Position numbers and translations under genes: made by a program | The notes under the pieces: model-generated | The model's input: the letters and a program-made list of their open reading frames with translations, nothing else | Told to the model about the DNA's origin: nothing | Databases searched by the model: none | NCBI RefSeq assembly: GCF_000499205.1 | Contig: NZ_AWUK01000011.1 | Coordinates: 155,343-219,342, forward strand | Direction: 5' to 3' | DNA: 64,000 bases | Source: Paenibacillus sp. MAEPY2 | Lineage (GTDB): Bacteria > Bacillota > Bacilli > Paenibacillales > Paenibacillaceae | Shown here: in pieces, positions 42,955 to 51,491 of the stretch | Position numbering within the stretch: position 1 is the stretch's first letter | Layout: every line of letters starts with the position of its first letter

Positions 42955-43037
42955 TGGAGACGTTCAGAGGCACAGTTTGGCAACAGGGGGTTATACCCCA
43001 AGAGCAAACCACCCGTTGGACGGGTGGTCATGATTTG
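42955..43037 (+). repeat. Solo right end of the IS200 element
   Basis: GGCACAGTTTGGCAACAGGG, GGTTATACCCCAAGAGCAAA, then the perfect hairpin CCACCCGTTGGACGGGTGG and TCATGATT. It matches 40775-40850. No transposase or left end accompanies it. Confidence 0.85.
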
Positions 43038-43154
43038 ATTAAATTAATAGCGCAGGTGACGATCGGTTATTTCGCACTACGCTATCGCTCCATATTTGTT
43101 TAATATTTCCATATAAAGAGCCCTGAATCAATCCCAATCACAATAAAAGCTGCT

Positions 43155-43592
43155 TTATTTCTCGGCGTCATCCGTGAGATTGACTAATACGTCGTTTACG
43201 TGAGCCGTGTCGTGATGCTCGTGGTAGACGGCGATTTTATCGCCCCGGATCTCAAAGAGAAAATGATAATGGTTCTGATAGCGACGTCCACTCTTCAACT
43301 TCATTGTTGAGTAGGCTTCCACTGTGACACGGTCCCCTTGGATGGTCCAACCGGTAGGGACGATCTGAAGTGGCCCGTCAGTAATGTTGTCCAGCGGGGC
43401 CAGCATCAATCGGAATTCATCCTTAGAGACGAAACCGGGGTGTGGAAGTCCGCTCATCCACCACTCGACATCATCAGTGAGCATGTCGAGAAGTGCGTTC
43501 AACGGCTCCGTATTCTGAGGGTCACCCCATCGACCTTGCCCATAAAGGCTAAGGAAGTGTTCAATTATCTTCTTCTTGGCTGTGTCGTTCAT
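43155..43592 (-). CDS. NTF2-like/SnoaL-type protein
   Basis: 145 aa. Typical NTF2 fold: N-terminal helices (AKKKIIEHFLSLYGQGRWGD), DVEWWMSGLPHPGFVSKDEF (~50), and the last strands HYHFLFEIRGDKIAVYHEHH and DTAHVNDVLVN (~105-135), as in SnoaL-like isomerase/ketosteroid-isomerase relatives. AAAGGAGAT lies 7 nt before ATG 43592, so the longer reading is rejected. Ligand unknown. Stand-alone; an OYE relic lies upstream. Confidence 0.82.
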   Translation of the reverse strand: MNDTAKKKIIEHFLSLYGQGRWGDPQNTEPLNALLDMLTDDVEWWMSGLPHPGFVSKDEFRLMLAPLDNITDGPLQIVPTGWTIQGDRVTVEAYSTMKLKSGRRYQNHYHFLFEIRGDKIAVYHEHHDTAHVNDVLVNLTDDAEK

Positions 43593-43726
43593 TTTTTTAA
43601 TCTCCTTTGTAGAGTTCGGGTTCGTAGATTTCCATCCTATGACACCTTGATAGATAAGGGTCGAACAAACCAACAGACGTACTCTGTTTCCATATTCATC
43701 AGTACGCTCATTGTTGCAGTAAGGAA

Positions 43727-44023
43727 CTAATCTAGTGAAATTGATTGTAGAGCAGATGGAGCTATAGTTCCTTGTACAAAACGCATCCTATGAGAAAGGG
43801 CTCCTGTATGGTCAAATATTTTTCGCACCTTCCAGATGGACAGTTTCCACATCCTTTTTCCATGAATGTGCTTGTAGTTAACTATTCCTGGTTGGTTAAA
43901 ATAGCATTGGGTATATAACGCATTAGTGACGAGTGAATGTGAAGAATAATATGAAATCATTTGTTCAGTCGCAAGACCTTCAGAAGTTGCGCCCGTGCGT
44001 GTCATTGGTGCAACTCCTACTCG
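43727..44023 (-). pseudogene. Old Yellow Enzyme (NADH:flavin oxidoreductase) relic
   Basis: RVGVAPMTRTGATSEGLATE (N-terminal FMN-binding segment), then degenerate sequence, CYFNQPGIVNYKHIHGK, DHTGALSHRMRFVQGTIAPS. Order and motifs match OYE proteins (APMTRxxA, GYFNxPGI, QLxHAGAL, GASA-like end), but catalytic residues and long stretches are altered or missing, and the gene stops after ~95 codons. It is divergent from the LysR gene at 44227, which may have been its regulator. Confidence 0.75.
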
Positions 44024-44163
44024 AGTCTAATGTTTACACCCCTATAATATTTGTGTTAATCATGATCACATCCTCCGATGAACTTAGGTTGAATATTATC
44101 TGCAGATAGTTATATTATAAATTAGAGTTTATGTGCAGTAAAATTGATATATTAGAATTAAAC

Positions 44164-44180
44164 GTTCATTAATAATGAAC
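44164..44180. promoter_or_regulatory. Palindrome in the LysR upstream region
   Basis: GTTCATTA-A-TAATGAAC is perfect and fits the T-N11-A LysR-box layout (TTCATTAATAATGAA). It lies 46 bp before the LysR start in the divergent intergenic region, which holds nothing else recognised. Confidence 0.6.
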
Positions 44181-44226
44181 TGTAGTGTTGTACATGTAAT
44201 AAATTTAAACACAAAGGTGTGAAACC

Positions 44227-45084
44227 GTGGAGCTTCGTCATCTCATAACCCTGAAGACTATTGTTGAAAAAGGTGGATTTAAAAAAGCTGCTGAGCATCT
44301 AGGTTACGCTCAGTCCTCCGTCACTGCACATATCAAGGAGTTGGAAGCTGAGGTCGGAAAACCTATTTTTGATCGTTTGGGTAAAAAAGTCGTGCTAACC
44401 CACTACGGAGAGCAGTTTCTTCCTTACGCTTTAAAAATCATTGAATTATATGATCAAGCTTTAACGACAGACAACGAACCTGCTGGTGACCTTACGCTAG
44501 GTGTATCGGAATCACTTATGATTCATCGCGTCCCATCTCTTCTTGTCGAGTATAAAAAAGAATATAGGAATGTGAATTTATCCCTCAAGTCAATTGATTT
44601 CCACGACATTATGGCCAATCTTCAAACAGGAGAAATCGATATTGCATTGGTATTAGAAAGTGATGGATGGAAAATGCCTGAACTCCACTGTGAACAGCTG
44701 GTGAGAGAAAAAATGGTGATCATCAGCCCGCCTCTTGAAAAGAATCTGGAACTGGGGGCTGTACTTTATACCGAACGTAGTTGCAGTTATAAGGCTGTTT
44801 TTAATGATTATCTCCATTACAAGAAGATGAAAGTTAAAGAAAGTCTGGAGTTTCAGAGCATCGAAGCGATTAAACAATGTGTCAGGAGTGGTTTAGGAAT
44901 TTCTATGGTCCCTTATTTTTCGGTACAAGAGGAATTGAAGAGCCATAAATTAATCGGGGAAGAGGTCGAATATGATCTTACTGCAGTTTCTACGTACCTG
45001 GCGTACCATAAAGATAAATGGCTTTCACCATCAATGAAAAGCATGATTTCATTAATTAAAAAACATGCTAAGAAGTGGATGTGA
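44227..45084 (+). CDS. LysR family transcriptional regulator
   Basis: 285 aa. N-terminal wHTH MELRHLITLKTIVEKGGFKK, AAEHLGYAQSSVTAHIKELE (residues 1-40), then the substrate-binding domain with LTLGVSESLMIHRVPSLLVE (~88) and GLGISMVPYFSV (~222). GTG 44227 is chosen from the conserved MELRHL start, with AAGGTGTG upstream. Divergent to the OYE relic; the classic LysR arrangement suggests that gene was the original target. The effector is unknown. Confidence 0.9.
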   Translation: MELRHLITLKTIVEKGGFKKAAEHLGYAQSSVTAHIKELEAEVGKPIFDRLGKKVVLTHYGEQFLPYALKIIELYDQALTTDNEPAGDLTLGVSESLMIHRVPSLLVEYKKEYRNVNLSLKSIDFHDIMANLQTGEIDIALVLESDGWKMPELHCEQLVREKMVIISPPLEKNLELGAVLYTERSCSYKAVFNDYLHYKKMKVKESLEFQSIEAIKQCVRSGLGISMVPYFSVQEELKSHKLIGEEVEYDLTAVSTYLAYHKDKWLSPSMKSMISLIKKHAKKWM

Positions 45085-45481
45085 ATGGTCCATCGAGGGT
45101 ATACCGCAATCGCGATTTATGGGCATCGTGCTGGAGACCATTTCTCTGTATGTAATGGATAGGGTTAATGCCTTAATGATTAAAGGAATTAGCTATTCTG
45201 CGGAAAGCTTAATGAGATCGAGGTATTTAAGATACGTTGGAATTATCTCATTGGAGGGATTCCTTGCATTCAGGTGTTATGTTGACCCGTTAAAAGTCGT
45301 GCGGGAATAGAGGTGGAGGTGGCATCACATAATGAATTCCATATATTGCACGTATTCTCCAACGTGCCCTAACGATAGCTCAAACGTACTAGGGAGAAGC
45401 TTGTCACCCGCGGTTGATCCATTTTTCATTAAGTGAAGGGCAGGATAGTTCGAGATCATTTTCAGTGAACCGTATCATCTT
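45085..45481. other. Gene-poor stretch with weak open frames
   Basis: 45085-45310 is open in several frames (GYTAIAIYGHRAGDHFSV; ALMIKGISYSAESLMRSRYL), suggesting a decayed gene, but I recognise none of it. A degenerate family B tail (AAGTGAAGGGCAGGATAGTT) lies at 45432-45451. Confidence 0.35.
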
Positions 45482-45643
45482 TACTTAAAAACAAAGGGAG
45501 AAGCGCGCGAAGCCGTACGTCTTAATCCGGAGAAAGGCGTAAGTCATATCAAGGTATACTCCTGGTCGCCGCATTCTCTATTTCTGGCGGTCATGGACGA
45601 AGCCAAAAAGTTTGGTTTACCGGTAGGCGGTACCGGAGCACAG
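45482..45643 (+). pseudogene. Amidohydrolase family fragment
   Basis: Open stretch YLKTKGEAREAVRLNPEKGV, SHIKVYSWSPHSLFLAVMDE and AKKFGLPVGGTGAQ resembles the segment of imidazolonepropionase-like amidohydrolases before the metal-binding HA site (GADxIKVxxxG ... EAHxxGxxVxxHA). The His is replaced and both ends are missing. Confidence 0.55.
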
Positions 45644-45652
45644 TATTCAAAG

Positions 45653-45688
45653 AAAAAGCAATTCGGATTTAATCCGAATTGCTTTTTT
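45653..45688. terminator. Perfect palindromic terminator
   Basis: 17-bp arms AAAAAGCAATTCGGATT / AATCCGAATTGCTTTTT with a 1-nt centre; works from both sides. Confidence 0.85.
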
Positions 45689-45720
45689 ACTGCAAGAAAG
45701 GGGAACTTACTTATAAAAAA

Positions 45721-45878
45721 TGTCGAGGGACAAGAACATATTCCCATTGAAGTCGCCATTTTAGCGGCTTCTTTATTTTATCGGTACAAGTTCTTGTCCT
45801 TGGTTCGAGACAAGAACTTGTACCGATTACCGTATTGGACAAGAAATGTTCCTATTGCCGATTAGGGGTATATCAATC
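45721..45878 (+). repeat. Family A repeat, long copy
   Basis: TGTCGAGGGACAAGAACATA, CCCATTGAAGTCGCCATTTT, AGCGGCT, then GGTACAAGTTCTTGTCC ... GACAAGAACTTGTACC and GGACAAGAAATGTTCC, ending in GATTAGGGGTATATC. Closest to the copies at 62249 and 63222. Confidence 0.9.
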
Positions 45879-45905
45879 GTTATTTTTGCCCGTTAATTCA
45901 TTAAA

Positions 45906-45921
45906 CTAACGGGCAGGATTG
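45906..45921 (+). repeat. Family B tail
   Basis: CTAACGGGCAGGATTG preceded by TTAATTCATTAAA, 28 bp after the family A copy and 170 bp before the histidine kinase start. An open frame between (VVYLQDDMFRYMQDAG) is unrecognised. Confidence 0.8.
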
Positions 45922-46090
45922 TTACAATTCATGGTAAACTACCTTAATTGGAGTCTATGATTGTAGTGACAGGAATCCGGAAAATGTTGTTTATCTACAG
46001 GACGATATGTTCCGTTACATGCAGGATGCTGGGATGGTCTCCCTTTCTTTGAACTTTATTAAGTAGGTAAATGAAAGAGGTAATTTTTGC

Positions 46091-47320
46091 ATGAGTGATT
46101 TGAAATATTCGAAAATCAAACCGTATCAAGGACTCCGATCTGATACCCGAAATGTTCTGCGAGCATCTCGTCTACCCGTTTTTATATGGGTTATTTTTAT
46201 TTATTTAACTGTATTGTTCACCCAGATCCCTGTGATTCCTAGATTGTTAGATTATATTTTTTTTACAGTTCTCATGTTTATCCACATCTTGCTGCATTGG
46301 TATGCCGGATCTATCGTTTATAGAAGTCACTGGATATATTTTGTAGTACAAGGTCTTGTTGTTTGGGGTTGTGCATTACTCATGCCTGAGGTTTATTCTG
46401 TTATCTTTGTCAGTTTATTGACGGTCGTGATTGGGCAGAGTATTGGGGTATATTCCCGGAGACTCAAGGTACTCTGGGTCTGTACGCTTTATAGTGCTAT
46501 TTTTGCTTTTTCATTGGTTTGGTTGGAGACAACTGAGGATTTGTCATCAACATTAACATCGCTCTTCTTCATGATGTTTTTTGTAATCAGCTATGCTACT
46601 TTGTTCTATAAACAAGTTCATATTAAATTGCGGACACAGTCATTTTTACGTGAATTGGAACGAGCGCACAGAAAAGTGGAGGATCTGACAATCGCCAACG
46701 AACGACAAAGGATGGCCCGTGATTTACATGATACCTTGGCACAAGGGTTGGCAGGTCTCATCATGCAGCTTGACGCCGTGGATGCCCATTTAGAGAACGA
46801 TAATAACCAACGTGCCCACGAGATTGTTCAGCTGTCGAAAGCCCAAGCAAAACGCACCCTTTCGGAGGCGAGAAGCGCAATTGACGACTTGCGATTGTAT
46901 TCGGTAGAAACCATAGATATCTCTAAAGCGGTGCAGGATGAGGCTGAACATTTTTCACATAGGACAGGCATTCGAATTTCCACAAGTTTATCGTTACACC
47001 ATCCTGTGGTACCTAAGTTGATCTTAGAACATAGCTTGCATATCATTCGAGAATGCTTGGCAAATATAGCTAAACATGCTAATTCTACAAATGTAGAAGT
47101 CGTGGTTGCATCAAATGAAAACGTAATCGAGCTAAGAATTACGGATGATGGAATAGGGTTCGAAACCAAGCTGATCGAGAAACAATCCGGTGGCTATGGA
47201 TTGATTGGTTTATATGAACGAGCTAGAATTATTGGCGGGAAGATAAAAATTGATAGCGGAAAAAAAGGAACCAACGTTTTTGTCCGCATTCCATTACAAC
47301 AGGAGGACGCCAACTTATGA
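46091..47320 (+). CDS. Sensor histidine kinase, NarL-partner type (HisKA_3)
   Basis: 409 aa. About five membrane helices in the first 180 residues (VFIWVIFIYLTVLFTQIPVI, FTVLMFIHILLHWYAG, and others) with almost no extracellular domain, then phosphoacceptor box RQRMARDLHDTLAQGLAGLI (~210) and the ATPase domain with ECLANIAKHANSTNV (~327), RITDDGIGFE and GGYGLIGLYERA. Intramembrane-sensing layout like LiaS/DesK-type kinases. GAGGTAATTTTTGC precedes ATG 46091. Overlaps the regulator gene by 4 bp (ATGA). Confidence 0.93.
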   Translation: MSDLKYSKIKPYQGLRSDTRNVLRASRLPVFIWVIFIYLTVLFTQIPVIPRLLDYIFFTVLMFIHILLHWYAGSIVYRSHWIYFVVQGLVVWGCALLMPEVYSVIFVSLLTVVIGQSIGVYSRRLKVLWVCTLYSAIFAFSLVWLETTEDLSSTLTSLFFMMFFVISYATLFYKQVHIKLRTQSFLRELERAHRKVEDLTIANERQRMARDLHDTLAQGLAGLIMQLDAVDAHLENDNNQRAHEIVQLSKAQAKRTLSEARSAIDDLRLYSVETIDISKAVQDEAEHFSHRTGIRISTSLSLHHPVVPKLILEHSLHIIRECLANIAKHANSTNVEVVVASNENVIELRITDDGIGFETKLIEKQSGGYGLIGLYERARIIGGKIKIDSGKKGTNVFVRIPLQQEDANL

Positions 47321-47964
47321 AAATTAAGATTCTAATAGTGGATGACCACCTAGTCGTACGTGAGGGACTTAAGCTGATCATTGAAACCAATCAAAAGTAC
47401 GAGGTAATCGCAGAAGCTTCCGACGGTGTGGAAGCGGTTCGACTGGTAGAGACTCACAAGCCCGATATTATCTTATTGGATTTGAATATGCCAGAGATGG
47501 GCGGATTAGATACCATGACAGTGCTCAAAGCTAAAGGACTTGAAATACCAGTCATTATTTTGACTACCTATAACGAGGATGAAATGATGATACGAGGACT
47601 GACGTTAGGTGCCAAAGGATATTTGCTCAAGGATACGGGAAGGGAGATGATTTTTCGCTCCATTGATGCAGCGATAAGGAGGGAGACGTTGCTTCTTCCT
47701 GAAATCACCGAGAAAGTTTTCGGTAACAATACGCCAGTAAAGTCAAAGAAGTCATTCTCGGGGAAGACATCTCTTACAGGCAAAGAAATGACCGTGCTTC
47801 AAGCGATTGCCCGTGGCTCTCGAAGTAAAGAGATCGGCTTCGATATGCGAATATCCGAACGGACAGTTAAGGCACATTTAACTAATATATATATTAAATT
47901 AGGAGTTGAGTCGAGAGCGCAAGCGGTCGCAGTAGCGATGGAGCTTGGCATTTTAGATTTATAA
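47317..47964 (+). CDS. NarL/LuxR family response regulator
   Basis: 215 aa. Receiver with VDDHLVVREGL (8-18), phospho-Asp in IILLDLNMPEMGGLD (~54) and switch Lys in GYLLKDTGREM (~105). The C-terminal LuxR HTH is SLTGKEMTVLQAIARGSRSK, EIGFDMRISERTVKAHLTNI (~150-190). Cognate partner of the preceding kinase. The secreted hydrolase gene starts 144 bp downstream behind a terminator and could be a target (inference). Confidence 0.95.
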   Translation: MKIKILIVDDHLVVREGLKLIIETNQKYEVIAEASDGVEAVRLVETHKPDIILLDLNMPEMGGLDTMTVLKAKGLEIPVIILTTYNEDEMMIRGLTLGAKGYLLKDTGREMIFRSIDAAIRRETLLLPEITEKVFGNNTPVKSKKSFSGKTSLTGKEMTVLQAIARGSRSKEIGFDMRISERTVKAHLTNIYIKLGVESRAQAVAVAMELGILDL

Positions 47965-47986
47965 CTAAAAATTCATAGATTGCCCG

Positions 47987-48027
47987 ATCGTACAATAGGG
48001 AACTGCCCTTTTGTACGATTTTTTTAT
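47987..48027 (+). terminator. Terminator of the two-component operon
   Basis: ATCGTACAA / TTGTACGAT outer stem with inner AGGG / CCCT, followed by TTTTTTT. Confidence 0.9.
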
Positions 48028-48108
48028 TTTTCTCTTCCATTTATGATGAGTGTAGGAATAAAAGAGGAGTGTTAACACTATTCCATAACCTATATTGGAG
48101 GAATAATT

Positions 48109-49428
48109 ATGAGGAAACTACTGACAGCGATTTTGGCAACTGTTCTCACACTGACCATGCTCTCCGCCAACGGCTCCAAAATCTTCATTTCCGCACAAGG
48201 GCAATTTTCGGAACAGGGGAATAACGTCATTACTGCAAATGATCAATTTCCGAAACCGGTCGGAAATTACACGGTCGGGCGGACACAGATGGACTTTACG
48301 TACAGAGCATCAGACAATTTAGCAAGGGATCTGACCGCAATAATTTTCTATCCGTCCGACAGCAGTAAAGGCAAGCCAACGGCAGAATATGCATTTTCGG
48401 AGTTTCAGTCGCTAAGGGATGAGCTTGTGGTCAAATTGGGGGGGACAGCGGGTGGAGAACAACTTTTTGCCCCTAATTTTAAAACATGGTCCTACGACGA
48501 TCTGGCCTTGTCTAAAAAGGAAAAACAATATCCGGTTTTATTCTTTTCTCATGGAGCAGGCGCTTACCCGCAGCAAGGCACCTTGTTCTCTCAAGACCTG
48601 GCAAGCGCCGGCTATATTGTGGTATCAATCGGGCATCCGGGGAGCGGTGTGTCCAAACTGAAGGATGGACGAATAAAGGGTATGACAACTGAATTTTTGG
48701 ACGACATCGTAAAGTATACCATGGAATTTGCCGGCTTAATCACGCCCCAAATATCGATCCTGACAGAGAAGCTTGGGGAAGAACAAGCAATCGAGGTTTC
48801 TCGGCAGTTGACTTCCGCGCCTGAAGCCGTCAATTTTGCGAAATATGCCGTTTTACAGAGCGAGGATATTAGCTATGTCGCAGATCGTTTATACGAAATG
48901 AATTCAGGTGACATTGATTCCATATTTAAAGGTAGATTGCAGCTTGAAATCGGTATGGGTGTGTTTGGGCATTCTTTCGGAGGAACGACAGCGGCACTCG
49001 TTAGCCGTGACGATGACCGATTTGTCGGAGCTGTAAATCTTGACGGCAATATGTTAGGCGCGCTGGATAGCGACTTTAAGAAACCTTTCATGCAGCTAGG
49101 TACCGTACTTGCCTATAATACGAATGCTTTCCTTCTTGAATCGAACAGTAAGGAAACGTACTTTGCCATTATTGATAATGTGGTTCATAGTGACTTCTCC
49201 GACTCGTTGTATACTGGGGGAGAGGCTCCCAGAGGAACCCGGGACGCTATGGAACAACGCACCATTATTTCCTCTTATACAAAGGCGTTTTTTGATAGAT
49301 ATTTGTTAAAAAAGGAAGCGGAAATTGAAAACCTGACCTTTGACGGCGTAGAAATGATTAAGAAGTCTCAAACATTTGTGGACATCCAAAATTATGGTTG
49401 GGCGCGGGAGGCTATAGAGACAAATTGA
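48109..49428 (+). CDS. Secreted alpha/beta hydrolase (PAF-acetylhydrolase-like)
   Basis: 439 aa. Signal peptide (1-~30, LLTAILATVLTLTMLSANGS ... AQG). The core has PVGNYTVGRTQMDFTYRASD (~50), YPVLFFSHGAGAYPQQGTLF (~143, oxyanion region), and the nucleophile elbow MGVFGHSFGGTTAALV (~285, Ser). A catalytic Asp in NLDGNMLG or a nearby acid and a late His (IDNVVHSDFSD, ~360) complete the triad. Related to platelet-activating-factor acetylhydrolase-like lipases. TTGGAGG precedes ATG 48109. Paralogue of the partial gene at 1-365, which has no signal. Confidence 0.85.
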   Translation: MRKLLTAILATVLTLTMLSANGSKIFISAQGQFSEQGNNVITANDQFPKPVGNYTVGRTQMDFTYRASDNLARDLTAIIFYPSDSSKGKPTAEYAFSEFQSLRDELVVKLGGTAGGEQLFAPNFKTWSYDDLALSKKEKQYPVLFFSHGAGAYPQQGTLFSQDLASAGYIVVSIGHPGSGVSKLKDGRIKGMTTEFLDDIVKYTMEFAGLITPQISILTEKLGEEQAIEVSRQLTSAPEAVNFAKYAVLQSEDISYVADRLYEMNSGDIDSIFKGRLQLEIGMGVFGHSFGGTTAALVSRDDDRFVGAVNLDGNMLGALDSDFKKPFMQLGTVLAYNTNAFLLESNSKETYFAIIDNVVHSDFSDSLYTGGEAPRGTRDAMEQRTIISSYTKAFFDRYLLKKEAEIENLTFDGVEMIKKSQTFVDIQNYGWAREAIETN

Positions 49429-49520
49429 AGCTTTTAGCATCATCGTCCCGGGCGGAAGCAGCGGTGATGATGTACAGAGTCATTCACTAACTCGCTGCAG
49501 TCCTATTGTTATCAGAAAAG

Positions 49521-49559
49521 CCGAGAGTCCTTGATTAATAAGGTTTCTCGGTTTTTTTG
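49521..49559 (+). terminator. Terminator after the hydrolase gene
   Basis: CCGAGAGTCCTT / AAGGTTTCTCGG stem with one mismatch, followed by TTTTTTT. Confidence 0.85.
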
Positions 49560-49602
49560 TCACTCCTAGAAGTTCTACGAGTAAACTGCCTTAGGGTCTT
49601 AA

Positions 49603-49884
49603 GTTAACGTTAGAATTTATCATGCAACAGATCCCGAATTACGAAAATCGGGTAATGAAGCTGTCGTAGAAGCAAGTGTACCTCAATGGAACGAAATTGA
49701 ACAAATGAGAGATAACAGTTACCCAAACATAGCAATAAAATATATTAAATGCGAAAATGCTTCATCAAAAAAGGTCTATATGAACTACTTCGCAATGGTC
49801 TCAATAACATTAGCAATACCAAACTGGATACTAAGCTTCTTTTTGCTGCACTCAATCCTGAAAAGAAGGAACATTCTTAACTAA
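49603..49884 (+). pseudogene. Unrecognised coding remnant
   Basis: 93 open codons without an initial start: VNVRIYHATDPELRKSGNEA, VVEASVPQWNEIEQMRDNSY, then a hydrophobic end (FAMVSITLAIPNWILSFFLL). An in-frame ATG (49705) would give 59 aa. A second frame over the last part (KCFIKKGLYELLRNGLNNIS) also looks coding, so a frameshifted relic is most likely. Confidence 0.35.
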
Positions 49885-49918
49885 TTTTCTAATTAATTTC
49901 TACAACGTAAATTCAGAA

Positions 49919-49975
49919 GTGTCGCGGGACAAGAACATTGTTCCATTCAAAGTTGCTATTTTAGCGGCTTTTCGT
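49919..49975 (+). repeat. Family A repeat, first module and hairpin
   Basis: GTGTCGCGGGACAAGAACAT, TGTTCCATTC, then AGTTGCTATTTTAGCGGCTT. Only the first ~57 bp of the unit is present. Confidence 0.8.
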
Positions 49976-50002
49976 ATTAACAAACCAAAGTATATTTTAG
50001 AA

Positions 50003-50062
50003 AAAATAAACAACCGTTCCCCGGCTGAATACCGAGAAGCGGTCTGCTTAAACATCTTTTAG
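50003..50062 (+). pseudogene. IS3-family transposase C-terminal scrap
   Basis: KINNRSPAEYREAVCLNIF then TAG: the end of IS3-type OrfB proteins (YNNxRxxxxLxxxSPxEYR). Twenty codons only. Confidence 0.5.
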
Positions 50063-50143
50063 TCCTATCTTCTTGGCAGGGGTATGACCAATTTTCAGGC
50101 TTTTTGTAATTACAATTTCGAAGTACTTCTAAACAGGTATTCT

Positions 50144-51256
50144 TTAACTGTCGGTCTCTGGCTGATTAGTGTTCTTCTTCAGCTTACCAAAACGAATCCG
50201 GTCCACCAGATAATATAAGACTGGGGTCACTCCTGTAAAAAGAAGAAATGCCGTCTCACTCCGATTGGTGATATCCTCCAAGTGGGCTGTAGATTTGAAC
50301 ATATTAATCGACATGACCACCATGGCAACAGACATAATGTAAGAAAACGGTTTATGATCATTCATTCCAACTAAGTGAGCAAATCCCTTTACGGATATAA
50401 GCAGGAAGAGAGATATCTTCAGAAATATACTAAACAGCCAAAAGACAATCAGCAGCGGATCCAAATTTTCCAGGAAAACCCCCGCATGAATATAACGAAT
50501 CAATTCTAATGTCGGATAGGTTAGATTTGCTGTTAGTTCTGAACCAAATAACAATAAGCATACTAGAAGGACAGCAAGTATAACCACAACAGCTGTAGCC
50601 ATAGCACCTATTAGTGATTTCATTAACTTGTCAGTACCAACAAAATACGGAAATAGATACACGATAAAAGCCATTTCGCTGAATAGGGCCACGACGATCA
50701 TTGTACCATTCCATATTCCAGCTGGCTGCCCAGCTGTAACCAATGCAACGGCCATGTCTATATTTATCTCTTTCGAGGCGAATAGGGGGAATGCCAGGAC
50801 TGAGATTATGCTTAAGAAGAACACGCCTTGAGCGCTTTGAAATAACGTAACTGGGCCTGAACGAACCCCTCGGGCTACACAAAAACCGAATAAAATTGCT
50901 ACAGGCCAGTCAGGTGTCCCAGGTAAGTATATTTGTACGACAAAATCAATAAACTGGCGCATGATAAATGCAGCTGAGAACAGATTGACAAAGATGACGA
51001 TCAGAAACAGCGGATAATGGATCCATCTGCCCAAGATGTCCTTACCATACTGTCCTAGAAAATGTGTAGGTCTGCGAAGACATAACCTATAAGTTAGATA
51101 AGCTATGAGAAGCCCGATTAGACTTCCGAGTAATACCGACACCCAAGACAAATATCCGGCATTTTTAACCAAGGGACCGATAAAGAACCCGATCGTACTT
51201 GAGAAAAGGAATTGAGTAAAGAACATGTACACCTGAAGCGATGTTATTTTTCCCAT
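50144..51256 (-). CDS. Spore germination protein GerB type (amino-acid permease-like)
   Basis: 370 aa. Integral membrane protein with ten hydrophobic segments, e.g. FLFSSTIGFFIGPLVKNAGY, WVSVLLGSLIGLLIAYLTYR and FWLFSIFLKISLFLLISVKG; the APC-superfamily GerAB/GerKB architecture. It binds the germinant in the spore inner membrane. ATG 51256 (MGKITSLQVY) follows GGAGG. Last gene of the leftward ger operon (A, C, small protein, B order), starting 11 bp after the small membrane gene. Confidence 0.92.
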   Translation of the reverse strand: MGKITSLQVYMFFTQFLFSSTIGFFIGPLVKNAGYLSWVSVLLGSLIGLLIAYLTYRLCLRRPTHFLGQYGKDILGRWIHYPLFLIVIFVNLFSAAFIMRQFIDFVVQIYLPGTPDWPVAILFGFCVARGVRSGPVTLFQSAQGVFFLSIISVLAFPLFASKEINIDMAVALVTAGQPAGIWNGTMIVVALFSEMAFIVYLFPYFVGTDKLMKSLIGAMATAVVVILAVLLVCLLLFGSELTANLTYPTLELIRYIHAGVFLENLDPLLIVFWLFSIFLKISLFLLISVKGFAHLVGMNDHKPFSYIMSVAMVVMSINMFKSTAHLEDITNRSETAFLLFTGVTPVLYYLVDRIRFGKLKKNTNQPETDS

Positions 51257-51266
51257 GGGGCCTCCT

Positions 51267-51491
51267 TCAATCTCCGATGAATAAGAACCTCTGTAGGGGC
51301 TCAAAAATAAACGAGATAATCAGCCCAAGGGACCACCGATCCTTTAAGGCATAAGTAACTTCCATCCCGATGAACATGACTAGCCATAAACACGACAGAA
51401 TTATGACACCGCGCATAGAACGTTTATTTTTCCTTAGATATCTCCATTCTAAAATACCTACTGCACCATAAATAATGGCTATCAGAATCAT
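51267..51491 (-). CDS. Small membrane protein of the ger operon
   Basis: 74 aa with two membrane helices (MILIAIIYGAVGILEW; GVIILSCLWLVMFIGMEVTY) separated by a basic loop (RYLRKNKRSMRG). GGAGGAAGACAA precedes ATG 51491, which overlaps the gerC TGA by 4 bp. Small extra membrane proteins of this kind occur in several ger operons and modulate germinant response; the role here is inferred. Confidence 0.75.
   Translation of the reverse strand: MILIAIIYGAVGILEWRYLRKNKRSMRGVIILSCLWLVMFIGMEVTYALKDRWSLGLIISFIFEPLQRFLFIGD

Noticed and set aside
45593..45865. Plus-strand 90-codon frame near 45600
   Set aside because: It crosses the amidohydrolase relic, a perfect terminator and a family A repeat; translation is of repeat sequence.
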